NCBI GenBank assembly: GCA_903908265.1
Contig: CAIVRI010000047.1
Location: forward strand, 1 to 37,321
Source of the DNA: an uncultured Pseudomonadota bacterium
GTDB taxonomy: Bacteria; Pseudomonadota; Gammaproteobacteria; Steroidobacterales; Steroidobacteraceae
Direction of reading: 5' to 3'
DNA: 37,321 nucleotides
In this document: positions 1 through 9,023 of the stretch, piece by piece
Layout: the number at the start of each line of letters is the position of its first letter
Numbering within the stretch: position 1 is the first letter of the stretch
Translations under genes and position numbers: made by a program
Notes under the pieces: model-generated
What the model saw: the letters and a program-made list of their open reading frames with translations, nothing else
Told to the model about the DNA's origin: nothing
Databases searched by the model: none

Positions 1-446
1 CGGGCTGCGGGCCGAGCAGGCCCGGGTCGGCGGATGAGCGTAGGCCATGCGGTCGGCGTGCCGAACCAAACCGAACCGAAAGGTCAGGACCCCGCGGAAA
101 CCAAATGGCGCCGCGAGACGGCGGCCTTGCGCATGCTGCATTAGGATGATCCGTTAGATCTCGTCCCTCGGGCGTTTGCAGCGGGGACCACCTACTGGCG
201 CTGGTGTCTAAAACAGCGCGTCCGAGCGCGTCCCTCGACTACGATTCGTCCTTCGGTGCGTAGCGCATCAAGAATCCGCTATAGGGTGGGTAGGCTGAGG
301 CGCAAGGGTAGTTGGCGTAGGAATCGAGGCGCGGACAGGCCGCCTGGTCCAGGCAGCAGGGTACGGATGACGCGGTCTTGCCGGTTAGGCTGCACGCCTC
401 CACAACATAACAACGGGGTAGAGAATGCACAGGCATTAGCACGGGA
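1..446. other. Left-edge region without a supported gene
   Basis: I see no open frame here that I recognise. A short leftward frame at 239-442 is Cys-rich (it contains a CSLTGK...CCLDQAAC stretch) but has no clear Shine-Dalgarno, no full signal peptide and no family resemblance that I know. Short frames at the very left edge could be the tail of a gene outside the window, but none can be chosen over the others. Confidence 0.4.
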
Positions 447-896
447 TCAGAGAATCTCCCCTACTGCAATGCAGATCACTGCAATGATAGTCAGCCGCCA
501 TCGCAGCGGCAGGTACCAGCTCGGAAGCGCGGCGGCCTTGGCCATTCGCACGTCCAGTCCATAGTGCACGATGAAACATACGACCAAAAGTACGCTGGCG
601 AGAAGAGAGGGAAGCAATAGCGAGATCCATGCCAATAAGGCGGGAACAACGCTCCAAACGTACCCCACCGTTCGCGCTCGCTGATCTAGGTGGACGCTGG
701 CGATAGAGAACCCCCAGTGCAACGCGCCAACGAAACTGAGAATCACTGCTCCATAGGCACTTAAGGCGTGATGCCACCCATGCGCATGCAGCGGCTCGAT
801 CCATCCAAGGATGCACAAGATGACAAACGGAACCAGTCCCCCGTAGCCGAGGACAGCGACTGCAACCGGCGCACTCACGGCAGGGGTTGGATTCAA
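447..896 (-). CDS. DUF3429 family integral membrane protein
   Basis: This is a small inner-membrane protein of about 149 residues with roughly five hydrophobic segments. The segment AYGAVILSFVGALHWGF is the hallmark of the DUF3429 family, whose biochemical role is not established. I place the start at the TTG at 896 because a GGAG lies 8 nt upstream and gives an N-terminus MNPTPAVSAP. The frame stays open to another TTG at 914, but that one has no ribosome binding site. The gene stands alone and is divergent from the large secreted protein that begins at 1513. Family assignment is fairly sure; function is unknown. Confidence 0.8.
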   Translation of the reverse strand: MNPTPAVSAPVAVAVLGYGGLVPFVILCILGWIEPLHAHGWHHALSAYGAVILSFVGALHWGFSIASVHLDQRARTVGYVWSVVPALLAWISLLLPSLLASVLLVVCFIVHYGLDVRMAKAAALPSWYLPLRWRLTIIAVICIAVGEIL

Positions 897-1512
897 GATC
901 GGCACTCCAAGCAATTACAAAAGAGCCGGGCAGAGTCCCTATTCAACCTGCTCTTACCGACATTCATGGATCGTCGCCGAGGATAGTCTTTGCGCTCGAT
1001 TTCGTCAGCACCCTGTGAAATTTTCTTACTGGAGCCCCGACTGATTTCCTGCATAGTCGATCACCCGATTTTTAAAATTGGAGCGCACCCAAAACGTTGC
1101 CCGCCCCCTGGCCTAAACAGGGGTGCGGCTTTAGGTCGGAGAGTGGGGCGGTGCAAGCGCTACGGTGCGGTCTGCGCCGCAGCGGCGTTGCAGCGGTCAA
1201 TGCACGCATGCAAGGGCGGGGCGGCAGCCCATCGCACCACCCCTGATGGTCGTCGCTGTGCAAGGCACTTGCCGGTCACGGCCCACCCGTCGCGGCTTGC
1301 GCGGTGCGGCTTTGCTCTTTCCTACGGGTCGGCGCGGTGCACGTACTGGACGTGCGCGGAAGTTGTCCGCAAATCGCGACCCTATTGCGTATTCCGCGTC
1401 GCTTGTCTTTGCGCAATGATCACGCATCGTTTATGCCTATTTTGGTGGCATACTCTCTGTTGCGGTTAAAGTTCGAAGTCAATTCAATTTTCCAAGATTT
1501 CGAGGCTATCAG
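897..1512. other. Intergenic region upstream of the large secreted protein
   Basis: About 600 bp separate two divergent genes. The middle part (about 1090-1390) is very GC-rich, and its open frames have arginine/cysteine-rich composition typical of non-coding GC-rich DNA. The last 130 bp before 1513 turn AT-richer, as expected of a promoter. A possible promoter is TTGCGG and TTCAAT separated by 17 nt, around 1460-1490, but it matches consensus only weakly. A GAGG about 7 nt before the ATG at 1513 serves as ribosome binding site. Confidence 0.4.
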
Positions 1513-4065
1513 ATGATCCATCTGCTGCGTTTCTGGTTCACGTTGGTTCTGTTCGTTGGCTTTAACGTCGCCGAGGCGGCACCGCATCTGACGATTACGC
1601 CAGAAGCAGAACATGGCACGCTGCATAGCCTCGGTGGCACACCGCCCGGCAGCTTAGTGACCGCAGGTCAAGCGAACGCCCCAGAGCCCAAAGCGATTCC
1701 GCGTCCGACGCCGAAAAAACAGACGATCGACCCCTTGCTCGTGAAGCCAAAAACGGCGTTGGTGCAGCAGGGGCCGCTTGCGGCCGCAACGTCCGCCTCC
1801 GTCGCTACGCCGGTGCGTGCCTTCGCGGGTGTCGGTGCCGGCGACTACGGCTTCGCCGTCGCAAGCACCCCACCCGACACCAACCTCGCGGTGGGCGCAA
1901 CGCAGGTAGTACAGTGGGTCAACACCTCGTTCGCGGTGTTTGATAAAGCCACCGGGGCCCTCAAGTATGGTCCGGCCGCCGGTAATACGCTGTGGACCAC
2001 GCTGACCGGTGCTGGCGCCGCTTGCGGTACGCACAACGACGGCGATCCGATGGTCAAGTGGGATAACGCAGCCCAACGCTGGGTCATGATGCAATTCGTC
2101 GTCAGCAACGGCAGTAACTATCTGCAGTGCGTGGCGGTGTCGACGTCGCCGGACGCGACCGGCGGCTGGAACCTCTACGCCTTCCCGTATGCCAATTTCC
2201 CCGACTATCCGAAAGCCAGCGTTTGGTCGGACGCCTACTACGTCACCTTCAATATGTTTCAGGGTGGCAAGACGTTTATGGGCGCTGATCTGTGCGCTTA
2301 CGATCGGGCGAACATGTTAGCCGGCAACGCGGCGACACAAGTGTGTGTGCAGCTCTCCACGAGTTACGGTGGCGCCTTGCCGGCCGATCCCGACGGTGCG
2401 TCGCCGATCGCGCCCGGGGCACCGAACTACATCATCGCCTACGATAACAACTTTCAACAGCTGGATCTGTGGCGTTTTACGCCTAACTTTGCGACCGGTA
2501 CTGCCAAGATTGATGCCGTGCCGCTCGCAATCCCGGTCGCGGCGTTCACGCCAATGGGCTTCGTCCCGCAGCAGGGGACGACGCTCAAGCTCGATTCGCT
2601 GTCGGACCGGTTGATGTACCGCCTCGCTTACCGTTATCGCGGCGGCGTCGAATCGCTAGTTGTCTCGCACGCCGTCAGCGCCGGCACGAGTGGCCAGGGT
2701 GCCGTACGTTGGTACGAAATTCAGAACCCGAACACCGCGGTGCCTACGCTCGCGCAACAGGGTACGTATGCGCCCGATACGACACTGTGGCGCTGGATGA
2801 GCACCGGTGCCATTGATGCTGCCGGCAACATGGCGTTTGGCTACAGCACTTCGAGTAGCAGTGCGTATCCCTCGCTGGCTGTTGCCACCCGTGCGGTGGG
2901 TGACAGTGCGGGCACGCTCGCCGCCGAAACGCTCGTCAAGGCCGGCGCTGGGTCGGAATCGAAGTCGGGTACGTCCTACACGCGTTGGGGTGACTACGCA
3001 TCGATGTCGGTGGATCCGAGCGACGACAGCACGATGTGGTTCACGTCGCTCTATCAAAAGTCCAGCGGACAGTTCAAGTGGAGTACATGGATCCACGCCT
3101 TCACGATTGGTACGCCGGCGCCGACACCGGGCATCGCCGTGACGCCGACGAGCCTGACTTTCGGGACGACGGCGGCGACCCAGACGATCACCGTGACGAG
3201 CAGTGGTACCGCGGATCTATTAAATGTCAGTGCCTCGATTAGCGGTACGGGCTTCCAGATCAATCCGACCTCGACCTGCCCGACCACGGTGGCGACGACG
3301 CTGACGCACGGCGCCAGCTGCACCCTCGTCGTCGATTTTGCCGGCAGCAGTACGGTGGTGACGGGCACGGTCACTGTGACCAGTAACGCGGCGGGTACCG
3401 CGCCGACGGTGACGCTGACGGGTGGTACTGCGCCGATTGCGACCGTCGCGCCCAGCGCATTGACGTTTGTCAATCAGGCGAGCGGCACGGCGAGCACTGC
3501 GCAGACCGTTACGCTGACCAACAGCGGAACCGGTACGCTGTCGATTACGGGCGCGGTGCTCGGCGGCGCCAACGCAGGCGATTTCACGCTCGTGAACGGG
3601 TGCGGCTCGACCCTTGCGCAGGGCGCTAATTGCACGCTTAGCGTCAAGTTCGCCCCGACGTCGACGCCTGCGGGCAGTAAGACAGCGACCCTGAGCATCA
3701 GTACTAACGGCGGCACACCAGTCGTGAATCTTGCGGGTACCTCGGTGACAGCGGTGGCAGTGATCACGGTAACACCGACGGCACTCACGTTCACCGGTGT
3801 GGCGGTCGGCTCCAGCGCATCGAAGACCGTGTCAGTCAGCAACACCGGCAACATCAGTACGACGATCGCCACGGCGATTAGCGGTGCCGGCGCGAACCAG
3901 TTCAGTGTCCGCAGCGCGACCGGCTCTTGCGGTACGTCGCTTGCAGCCGGCGCGACCTGCTCGATCAGCGTACGCTTCAAGCCGACGTCGACCGGCACCA
4001 AAACCGCCGCACTCGCCGTGACCACGGGCGTCGGCACCTTCCCCGTCGCGCTGTCAGGGAACTGA
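1513..4065 (+). CDS. Secreted protein with three C-terminal ASH/choice-of-anchor-D Ig repeats
   Basis: The protein has 850 residues. A signal peptide (about residues 1-23, ending in VAEAA) is followed by a low-complexity Pro/Ala/Lys linker (about 45-95). A globular region (about 100-530) begins with a PPDTNLAVGATQVVQWVN motif that I know from large secreted proteobacterial proteins, and is probably propeller-like. Three tandem Ig-like repeats of about 100 residues follow (about 535-640, 640-745 and 745-850). Each starts with a TPTxLTF-type strand and carries a Cys pair with C(T/S)(L/I)xVxF, the signature of the ASPM-SPD-2-Hydin/choice-of-anchor D superfamily. Such repeats usually present or anchor extracellular domains. 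The substrate or partner is unknown. No sorting motif follows the last repeat; the protein ends at ALSGN. Confidence 0.8.
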   Translation: MIHLLRFWFTLVLFVGFNVAEAAPHLTITPEAEHGTLHSLGGTPPGSLVTAGQANAPEPKAIPRPTPKKQTIDPLLVKPKTALVQQGPLAAATSASVATPVRAFAGVGAGDYGFAVASTPPDTNLAVGATQVVQWVNTSFAVFDKATGALKYGPAAGNTLWTTLTGAGAACGTHNDGDPMVKWDNAAQRWVMMQFVVSNGSNYLQCVAVSTSPDATGGWNLYAFPYANFPDYPKASVWSDAYYVTFNMFQGGKTFMGADLCAYDRANMLAGNAATQVCVQLSTSYGGALPADPDGASPIAPGAPNYIIAYDNNFQQLDLWRFTPNFATGTAKIDAVPLAIPVAAFTPMGFVPQQGTTLKLDSLSDRLMYRLAYRYRGGVESLVVSHAVSAGTSGQGAVRWYEIQNPNTAVPTLAQQGTYAPDTTLWRWMSTGAIDAAGNMAFGYSTSSSSAYPSLAVATRAVGDSAGTLAAETLVKAGAGSESKSGTSYTRWGDYASMSVDPSDDSTMWFTSLYQKSSGQFKWSTWIHAFTIGTPAPTPGIAVTPTSLTFGTTAATQTITVTSSGTADLLNVSASISGTGFQINPTSTCPTTVATTLTHGASCTLVVDFAGSSTVVTGTVTVTSNAAGTAPTVTLTGGTAPIATVAPSALTFVNQASGTASTAQTVTLTNSGTGTLSITGAVLGGANAGDFTLVNGCGSTLAQGANCTLSVKFAPTSTPAGSKTATLSISTNGGTPVVNLAGTSVTAVAVITVTPTALTFTGVAVGSSASKTVSVSNTGNISTTIATAISGAGANQFSVRSATGSCGTSLAAGATCSISVRFKPTSTGTKTAALAVTTGVGTFPVALSGN

Positions 4066-4093
4066 TGGCCGGCGTCGCGTCGGGCTGACGCAC

Positions 4094-4993
4094 TTGCCGC
4101 AACGCCCACCCCGCGTCCGGTCCTTGTGGATCATTGCGGGCGTGGGCGTCCTCATCGGTGTGGTGGTAGGGTGGTTTGTTCACACCGCGCCGATCGGGCA
4201 GCCCACGAGCGCGCGGCTCGCGCGCAGCCCGGTCGCGCCGGTCGCCGTATCCGATCCGGCCGCAACGGGGCGTGATGCATTGTCAGCGAGCACATCGCTG
4301 CGCTGGGTCTACGACCAGTATGCGCGCTCGGCCGATCCCAGTGAGCGCAGCCTTGCTTGGCATGCGTGGTCCGTGTGCGTGCCGAGTTTCGTCGGTGTGG
4401 GTGGGCGACCGCGAGCCGAGACGAGTCTGGGGGACGGTCTGCCGTTCGATGCTAGTCGGCTGGCGCGACTTGTGGCGATGCGTACTCTGTGGGCACGGTG
4501 CCAGGATTTTTTTGCCGGTAGCCCGGTGCAATGGTTGGAAGAAGCGCGTGCCAATGCAGAACGGCATCGCGCAGGTGACTTGCGGTCCCGTGGCGAGCAG
4601 GCGGTGACGGCGGTTGAAGCCGGTAACGGCAATGAGGCGCTAGCCCTCATCGGGGAGATCGCCCAGCGCCACTTACCTTATGAGCTGCGGGACCTCAGCG
4701 GCTTGGTTGGTCGCTGGCACCGCGACGCGCCGCGACCGACGGATGCGTTACGCGACGCGGTGCTGCTCGTGGTCGGCTGTGACTTTGGCATGGACTGTAG
4801 TGCCGAGTCTGAGCTCGCGCTCGAATTGTGTGCGTACAACGGCGCCTGCACCGGCGATCTGGTCGAACGCAGCCTACTGGCGTTTCCAGAGGTCGATCGT
4901 AGCGCGGTCAACGTGGCCCGTGTGGCCTTGGCAGAAGAGTTGCGCAGCGGACGCTTCGATGCGGTGCGGTATTTTGAGCCACCCGCGCTCTGA
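4094..4993 (+). CDS. Membrane-anchored protein of unknown function
   Basis: This is a 299-residue protein with a single N-terminal membrane segment (about residues 10-30, IIAGVGVLIGVVVGWF) after a basic start, so the rest probably sits in the periplasm. The C-terminal domain is helical and acidic and contains four cysteines within CDFGMDCSAE...LCAYNGACTGD (about residues 235-260), which could form disulfides. The start is a TTG; a later in-frame start would remove the basic N-terminus. It lies 28 bp after the secreted ASH-repeat protein on the same strand and may be co-transcribed. I do not recognise a family. Confidence 0.65.
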   Translation: MPQRPPRVRSLWIIAGVGVLIGVVVGWFVHTAPIGQPTSARLARSPVAPVAVSDPAATGRDALSASTSLRWVYDQYARSADPSERSLAWHAWSVCVPSFVGVGGRPRAETSLGDGLPFDASRLARLVAMRTLWARCQDFFAGSPVQWLEEARANAERHRAGDLRSRGEQAVTAVEAGNGNEALALIGEIAQRHLPYELRDLSGLVGRWHRDAPRPTDALRDAVLLVVGCDFGMDCSAESELALELCAYNGACTGDLVERSLLAFPEVDRSAVNVARVALAEELRSGRFDAVRYFEPPAL

Positions 4994-5097
4994 GTAGCGC
5001 GCTGCGCCGGAGCTCTCGGAACTAATATTTTTTCGGACGGTGTCATGCAAGTGACGACAAAATTCGCAAATTTTTCTCGCAGCAGAGGTGAGTCTCA

Positions 5098-5508
5098 ATG
5101 CTGAAAATCACCGTCTTGGCTTCCGCTGCTTTAACACTTATTTTCCTGCGATTGTCGTTTGCCGTCATTCGACTACGACGTAGCAATGAAGTGGCGCTTG
5201 GGAGCGGCGGAAATGTTCAACTCGAGCGAGCGATTCGGGCCCAAGGTAACTTCGCTGAATACGTCCCGTTGGGGTTGATTCTTTTAGGCTGCTTGGAAAT
5301 AAATGGAGCCCCAACATCGTTGGTGGTTATCCCGGCAATGACGCTGGCGATCGGTCGGCTGTTTCATGCGAAGGGAATCAATGAACCGCCACCGCATTTT
5401 ACCAACCGGATCCGCGGAATGCAGTTCACATTCGGAACATTGATGCTGCTGGTGGCGCTGAACCTCGGTTGGCTCGCCTATGCGTCCAGCTTCAGCGATG
5501 TACGTTAG
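5098..5508 (+). CDS. MAPEG family membrane protein
   Basis: This is a 136-residue protein with four predicted membrane helices. The order of features fits the MAPEG superfamily (membrane-associated proteins in eicosanoid and glutathione metabolism, YecN-like in bacteria): an RRSNEVALGSGG stretch after helix 1, then the ERAIRAQGNFAEYVPLGLIL core with its R-x-x-x-N-F-x-E-Y signature, and a conserved RLFHAKG after helix 3. Bacterial members are presumed glutathione-dependent or detoxification enzymes, but no substrate can be read from this sequence. The ATG is preceded by AGAGGTG. It converges on the Nudix gene. Confidence 0.85.
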   Translation: MLKITVLASAALTLIFLRLSFAVIRLRRSNEVALGSGGNVQLERAIRAQGNFAEYVPLGLILLGCLEINGAPTSLVVIPAMTLAIGRLFHAKGINEPPPHFTNRIRGMQFTFGTLMLLVALNLGWLAYASSFSDVR

Positions 5509-5589
5509 TCCTTTCTTTACTGCCACTGAACGGGACTAACGGCCGCCGAGTGAGGGCCTGCTGAAGTCGCGCTCGGTCTGGTTCAGTGG
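5503..5589. repeat. Two interleaved inverted repeats between convergent genes
   Basis: CGTTAGTCC at 5503-5511 pairs with GGACTAACG at 5533-5541, and CCACTGAAC at 5523-5531 pairs with GTTCAGTGG at 5581-5589. The first stem overlaps the MAPEG stop codon. The second starts inside the first loop, so the two stems cannot form as a simple nest. No strong U-tract follows either stem. They may help stop transcription from both convergent genes or form alternative structures; this role is inferred. Confidence 0.45.
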
Positions 5590-5617
5590 GCATGGCTTGA
5601 GCTTTTCGACCTTGGGC

Positions 5618-6535
5618 TCAGTTTTTCGGTGTGTCTTCGCCCTTGAACAAGCCGTCGCGGATCGTTAAACGGCTCGGCAATCCGTGCATAGATGCCCGTT
5701 CGGATTCCGCCCATGCTTCGCCTTCGCCACTGAGCGCGGCATAGTGTGCATCCCAAGGGAACACGGCATAGCGTTGCTGATTGAATAGTCCTCGCCGTAC
5801 TGTGACGGTGCGCGGCGTGCGCTGCAGCGCGGCGCTGAGCAGTGCGGCCACGCTGCCGTGTCGGTCGTACTCTAGGCGCAGGTGCAGCAACATAAATAGC
5901 GTCACGGGCGCACAGTGCGTTGCAATGGACTCGGCGTCGTCAAAGGGCAGCCAGCGGTATTCGATCGACTCGCTCGCATCGACGACCACTGCCTGGGTGT
6001 CGGGTGCACAGGCCACATAGAAATCGGTATCGAAACGCTTGGGGGTTTCGCTCGGTGGCAGCCATCGCGTCCAGTAAGCCAGCGTCTCGATAGCCAGATG
6101 CGCTTGTTCCGCCCGCAGCAAGGACTGAAAGGCAAAAGCATCGCGCGTCACCCCCACCCGCCAGTCGGCAACGTGGCGCTGGTAGCGTTCGGTGAAGGAG
6201 GGGTTACTGGACGTGGCCAATAAAAGGCCTGTTTCTTCGAACGTCTCGCGCAGCGCTGCGAGCCGGGAGGGCAGGGTCTCGGTGCTGTGTTGGGCGGTGT
6301 TTTGCGCGAGTTCTAAGGCCTGGCTTTGGGTGCGCAAGTGCTCGGCGTGGACGCGATCGGCGGCTTCGAGTTTGCCACCCGGGAACACCCAGAGGCCGCC
6401 GAAGGCGGCCAGGGATTCGCGCCGACGAATCATCAGTACTTCAGGGCCCTCGGATCCCTCGCGTAAGAGGGCGAGCGTCGCCGCAGCAATGGGCGTCGAT
6501 TTTTGGGTCACAGGGTCAGTTGGAGCATCGGTCAT
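5618..6535 (-). CDS. Nudix hydrolase with extended Nudix box (NUDT19-like)
   Basis: This is a 305-residue Nudix pyrophosphohydrolase. The Nudix helix is complete: FPGGKLE at about residues 51-57 and RETFEETG at 96-103 supply the glycines, arginine and metal-binding glutamates. The usual GX5EX7REUXEEXGU spacing is interrupted by an insertion of about 35 residues between the two halves, the layout known from NUDT19-type (peroxisomal CoA diphosphatase) and related bacterial proteins. A CoA or acyl-CoA substrate would suit the nearby acyl-CoA genes but is only inferred. The gene is divergent from the thioesterase at 6624, with about 90 bp between the starts. Confidence 0.85.
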   Translation of the reverse strand: MTDAPTDPVTQKSTPIAAATLALLREGSEGPEVLMIRRRESLAAFGGLWVFPGGKLEAADRVHAEHLRTQSQALELAQNTAQHSTETLPSRLAALRETFEETGLLLATSSNPSFTERYQRHVADWRVGVTRDAFAFQSLLRAEQAHLAIETLAYWTRWLPPSETPKRFDTDFYVACAPDTQAVVVDASESIEYRWLPFDDAESIATHCAPVTLFMLLHLRLEYDRHGSVAALLSAALQRTPRTVTVRRGLFNQQRYAVFPWDAHYAALSGEGEAWAESERASMHGLPSRLTIRDGLFKGEDTPKN

Positions 6536-6623
6536 GGGGCGAACCTAACACACCCGTGTGCCCGGGCGAGGCGCGTGCGCGCTAAACTCCACCCCTGTTC
6601 CTTTCCGTATCCGAGGTTTTCAC

Positions 6624-7103
6624 GTGTCGTCACGCCCCGCGCCGGTGTATGACTTGCCGCATCCGCACCTGTATCCGAGGACGGTATGCGCTGAGGAGAT
6701 CGATGAATACCAGCACGTGAACAATACGTTTTACGTGGGCTGGCTCGACGAGGCGGCGTGGAGCCACTCTTCGGTGTTGGGGCTGCCGGTGACAACTTGC
6801 GTGGCGCTCGATCGCGGCATGGCGGTGGTGCGTACGGTGATTGTGTACCAGCGCCCGGCAGTGCTCGGGGATACGGTCACGGTGGCGACGTGGCTGCTAC
6901 CGGGCTCTTCGCGCATGCGCGTGCGGCGTCGGTTTCAGGTGCTACGGGATGCCGATGCGCAGACGCTGGTGCGCGCCGAAGTGGACTACGTCTGTATCGA
7001 ACTGTCGACCGGTCGGCCCGCGCGTTGGCCACCAGCTTTCCATGCGTGCTATGCGATCTTGCCGGACGTCAGTGCCGCGGCCGCGCAACTCGAGGCGCTC
7101 TAA
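6624..7103 (+). CDS. Acyl-CoA thioesterase, 4HBT hot-dog family
   Basis: This is a 159-residue single-domain hot-dog protein. The segment DEYQHVNNTFYVGWLDEA near residues 28-45 matches the 4HBT/YbgC-FadM active-site signature (D-x-x-x-H-V-N-N-x-x-Y), and the second half carries RRRFQVL and VRAEVDYVCIEL strands typical of the fold. It probably hydrolyses acyl-CoA or aromatic acyl-CoA thioesters in the cytoplasm. I chose the GTG at 6624 because the family starts just before the PHLYPRTV strand; the frame is open to 6558 but the added residues look non-genic. It is distinct from the PaaI thioesterase at 14514. Confidence 0.8.
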   Translation: MSSRPAPVYDLPHPHLYPRTVCAEEIDEYQHVNNTFYVGWLDEAAWSHSSVLGLPVTTCVALDRGMAVVRTVIVYQRPAVLGDTVTVATWLLPGSSRMRVRRRFQVLRDADAQTLVRAEVDYVCIELSTGRPARWPPAFHACYAILPDVSAAAAQLEAL

Positions 7104-7144
7104 GCCAATCCACAGCAAGCGTTGGCGCGGGCTTGGCGTCGCCA

Positions 7145-7891
7145 TCAGGGATGGAGGCCTTTGTAGATCAACTGCACGGACACTGCAGCCAACGCCACCT
7201 GTAAAAAACGGTAGTAGGCTTTTTCCGAGACGACGCGCACCAAGTGTTTGGCTACCTGCGTGCCCAGCAGCGCCGGCACACACAGCGCCAACGACATCTG
7301 CAGATTCGAGGACGAGAACTGGCCCAGGGCCCAGTAGGGCAGTAATTTCAGGGCATTCACCACCGCAAAGACGATTGCGCTGGTGCCGGCGTAGACCAGT
7401 TTTTGCAAGCGCTGTGGCTGGACGTAGACCTGAAAGGGTGGCGAGCCGGCATGTGCGACGAAGCTGGCGAATCCCAGCACGGTGCCCCACAGCGCTCCAC
7501 GCCCCAGATCGGCGCCATGGGGTGGTGTCTTGATATGGCGCTGGCGCCAACTATTGAAACAAAACGACAGGCCGATGAGGCCCACGAGGATCTCGATCTC
7601 GCGGTCGGAGACACGCGCGGCAAAGTACCAACCGAGCGCGATGCCGAAGGTCGCCGCCGGAATGAGAATGCGCATATTGCGCAGGCTGTATTGGTGTCGA
7701 TACAGGTAGACGGCAAAGATGTCCGAGAACACGAACACGGGCAACAAAATGGCAGCCCCGCGCACCGGCGGCATGACCTGCGCCATCAGCGGTACGCCGA
7801 AGGTGCCCATGGCCGCGAGCCCGCCTTTGCCTAGACCGACGGCGAAGGCGGCTAGTGCGCTGACCAGCCACGTACTGAGATCGACGCTCAT
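7145..7891 (-). CDS. TauE/SafE family permease
   Basis: This is a 248-residue integral membrane protein with about seven or eight hydrophobic segments. The opening LAAFAVGLGKGGLAAMGTFGVPLMA matches the first TauE/SafE half-repeat, and GTVLGFASFVAHAGSPPFQVY the second-half signature (G-F-x-S-x-x-x-H-A-G-x-P). Members export or import small organic anions such as sulfite, sulfoacetate or taurine-derived compounds. The start ATG overlaps the stop of the upstream DUF2891 gene by 4 nt (ATGA), so the two are translationally coupled. As the third gene behind paaX it may move an aromatic acid or thiol by-product; this is inferred. Confidence 0.85.
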   Translation of the reverse strand: MSVDLSTWLVSALAAFAVGLGKGGLAAMGTFGVPLMAQVMPPVRGAAILLPVFVFSDIFAVYLYRHQYSLRNMRILIPAATFGIALGWYFAARVSDREIEILVGLIGLSFCFNSWRQRHIKTPPHGADLGRGALWGTVLGFASFVAHAGSPPFQVYVQPQRLQKLVYAGTSAIVFAVVNALKLLPYWALGQFSSSNLQMSLALCVPALLGTQVAKHLVRVVSEKAYYRFLQVALAAVSVQLIYKGLHP

Positions 7892-8973
7892 GGATGCGGT
7901 GGGTGCGTGCCTTCCTGCGACTGGAGATAGACCGCGAAGGTGCCTAACCAATGGCCGCCTTCGTAGTGTTCCCCCGTTACGGCGGGCAGTGCCGCCTGGG
8001 CATGGGCGGCCGCCATCGCTTCCAGTGCGGCGCGCCGATTGTTCTGGCGGGGCAGGGCCGAGGCGATGCCTCGGAGCATCCAGGCGCGGCTGAGGTTCAA
8101 GCCATCGAGGTGGGCGAGTTTTGGGTCGCTACGATCGGTCACAACGGCCGGCGCGAGTGCCGCACCGCGACCGAGCTCGGGCATAAAGGCAGCAAGCCAG
8201 GTCGCAAACGCCGGGGGCGGCAATACGCGGCGCATGAAGTCCGCTTCCCCCAGGCACGGCGATAGGAAGTCCTCACCGGAGGGCTCGTACTGGAGTGGGC
8301 AGGCGCGATCGTGGGCGTAGAAGCGGTGCGCGGCGTCCGTCAACAACGCGAGCAGGTCGGCACGGTGCGCGACGGTGGCCCAGTCCCAGATCAAGCCAAA
8401 GGAAAACGCGGTTTGATTGTGTTCACCGATGCGGATCGGATAGTGCAGTTTGGGTAACCAAGTCTGGATCCGGTTCGCGGCCACCGTTTCCAGCGGCAGC
8501 AGGGCGACGAGCCAGCGCTGGGCGTCGGGGTCGTCCCATTGGCGCAACTCGGCGGTGAGCGTGAGCAGCCAAGCCAGTCCATAGGGCCGTTCGAACGAGG
8601 TCCGATTCGGCTGCTCAAAGTAAGCCACTTCGGCGGCGATGTGCGCATTGGAAAAGTCCTCTTCCAATTGCGCGCGCGCTTGCTTTGCCCAAGGGGCGCT
8701 CGGGTGCAGGCGCAGCAAGCGCACCAGTAGCCAGTGACCGTGCACTGCAGAGTGCCAGTCTAGGCAGCCGTAGAAGGACGGGTGCAACGTCGTGGGTGGC
8801 ACCAGATCCGTATCCGAACCGACCCCGAGTGACAGGTGATTGGGGTATTGCTGGTGGATGCACTGCAACGCCAGTTGCGCATAGCCGTCGGTATTGGGCG
8901 CAGGTTGCGCCACTTCCGCCGCGCTCAGTACCGGCGCGAGCAGAAGTGCCGCCAAGAGTAGTCGGTGCACCAT
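7888..8973 (-). CDS. Exported DUF2891 family protein
   Basis: This is a 361-residue protein with an N-terminal signal peptide (MVHRLLLAALLLAPVLSAAE). The mature part has FYGCLDWHSAVHGHWLLVRL and repeated W/H-rich helices (HNQTAFSFGLIWDWA, GEDFLSPCLGEADFM), matching my recollection of DUF2891, an (alpha/alpha)-barrel-like family of unknown function with conserved Asp, His and Glu residues that suggest a carbohydrate-active or related hydrolytic role. The frame extends upstream to 9177, but only the ATG at 8973 gives a proper signal peptide. It lies 50 bp after paaX and overlaps the TauE-type permease by 4 nt. Confidence 0.8.
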   Translation of the reverse strand: MVHRLLLAALLLAPVLSAAEVAQPAPNTDGYAQLALQCIHQQYPNHLSLGVGSDTDLVPPTTLHPSFYGCLDWHSAVHGHWLLVRLLRLHPSAPWAKQARAQLEEDFSNAHIAAEVAYFEQPNRTSFERPYGLAWLLTLTAELRQWDDPDAQRWLVALLPLETVAANRIQTWLPKLHYPIRIGEHNQTAFSFGLIWDWATVAHRADLLALLTDAAHRFYAHDRACPLQYEPSGEDFLSPCLGEADFMRRVLPPPAFATWLAAFMPELGRGAALAPAVVTDRSDPKLAHLDGLNLSRAWMLRGIASALPRQNNRRAALEAMAAAHAQAALPAVTGEHYEGGHWLGTFAVYLQSQEGTHPPHP

Positions 8974-9023
8974 CGGGCGCGACTCCAGATAAGAGGAGCG
9001 GCCATCATAAGACCTCGTTGCCC

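Noticed and set aside
239-442. Cys-rich leftward frame of 67 residues
   Set aside because: No ribosome binding site, no secretion signal and no known family; kept only as a note in the left-edge region.
1105-1123. CCCCTG/CAGGGG hairpin with a 7-nt loop
   Set aside because: Only 6 bp, no T-run and no gene ends next to it; a chance match is likely.
990-1469. 159-residue rightward frame in the intergenic region
   Set aside because: Composition is Arg/Cys-rich with no domain, and the frame lies in GC-rich DNA where long chance frames are common.
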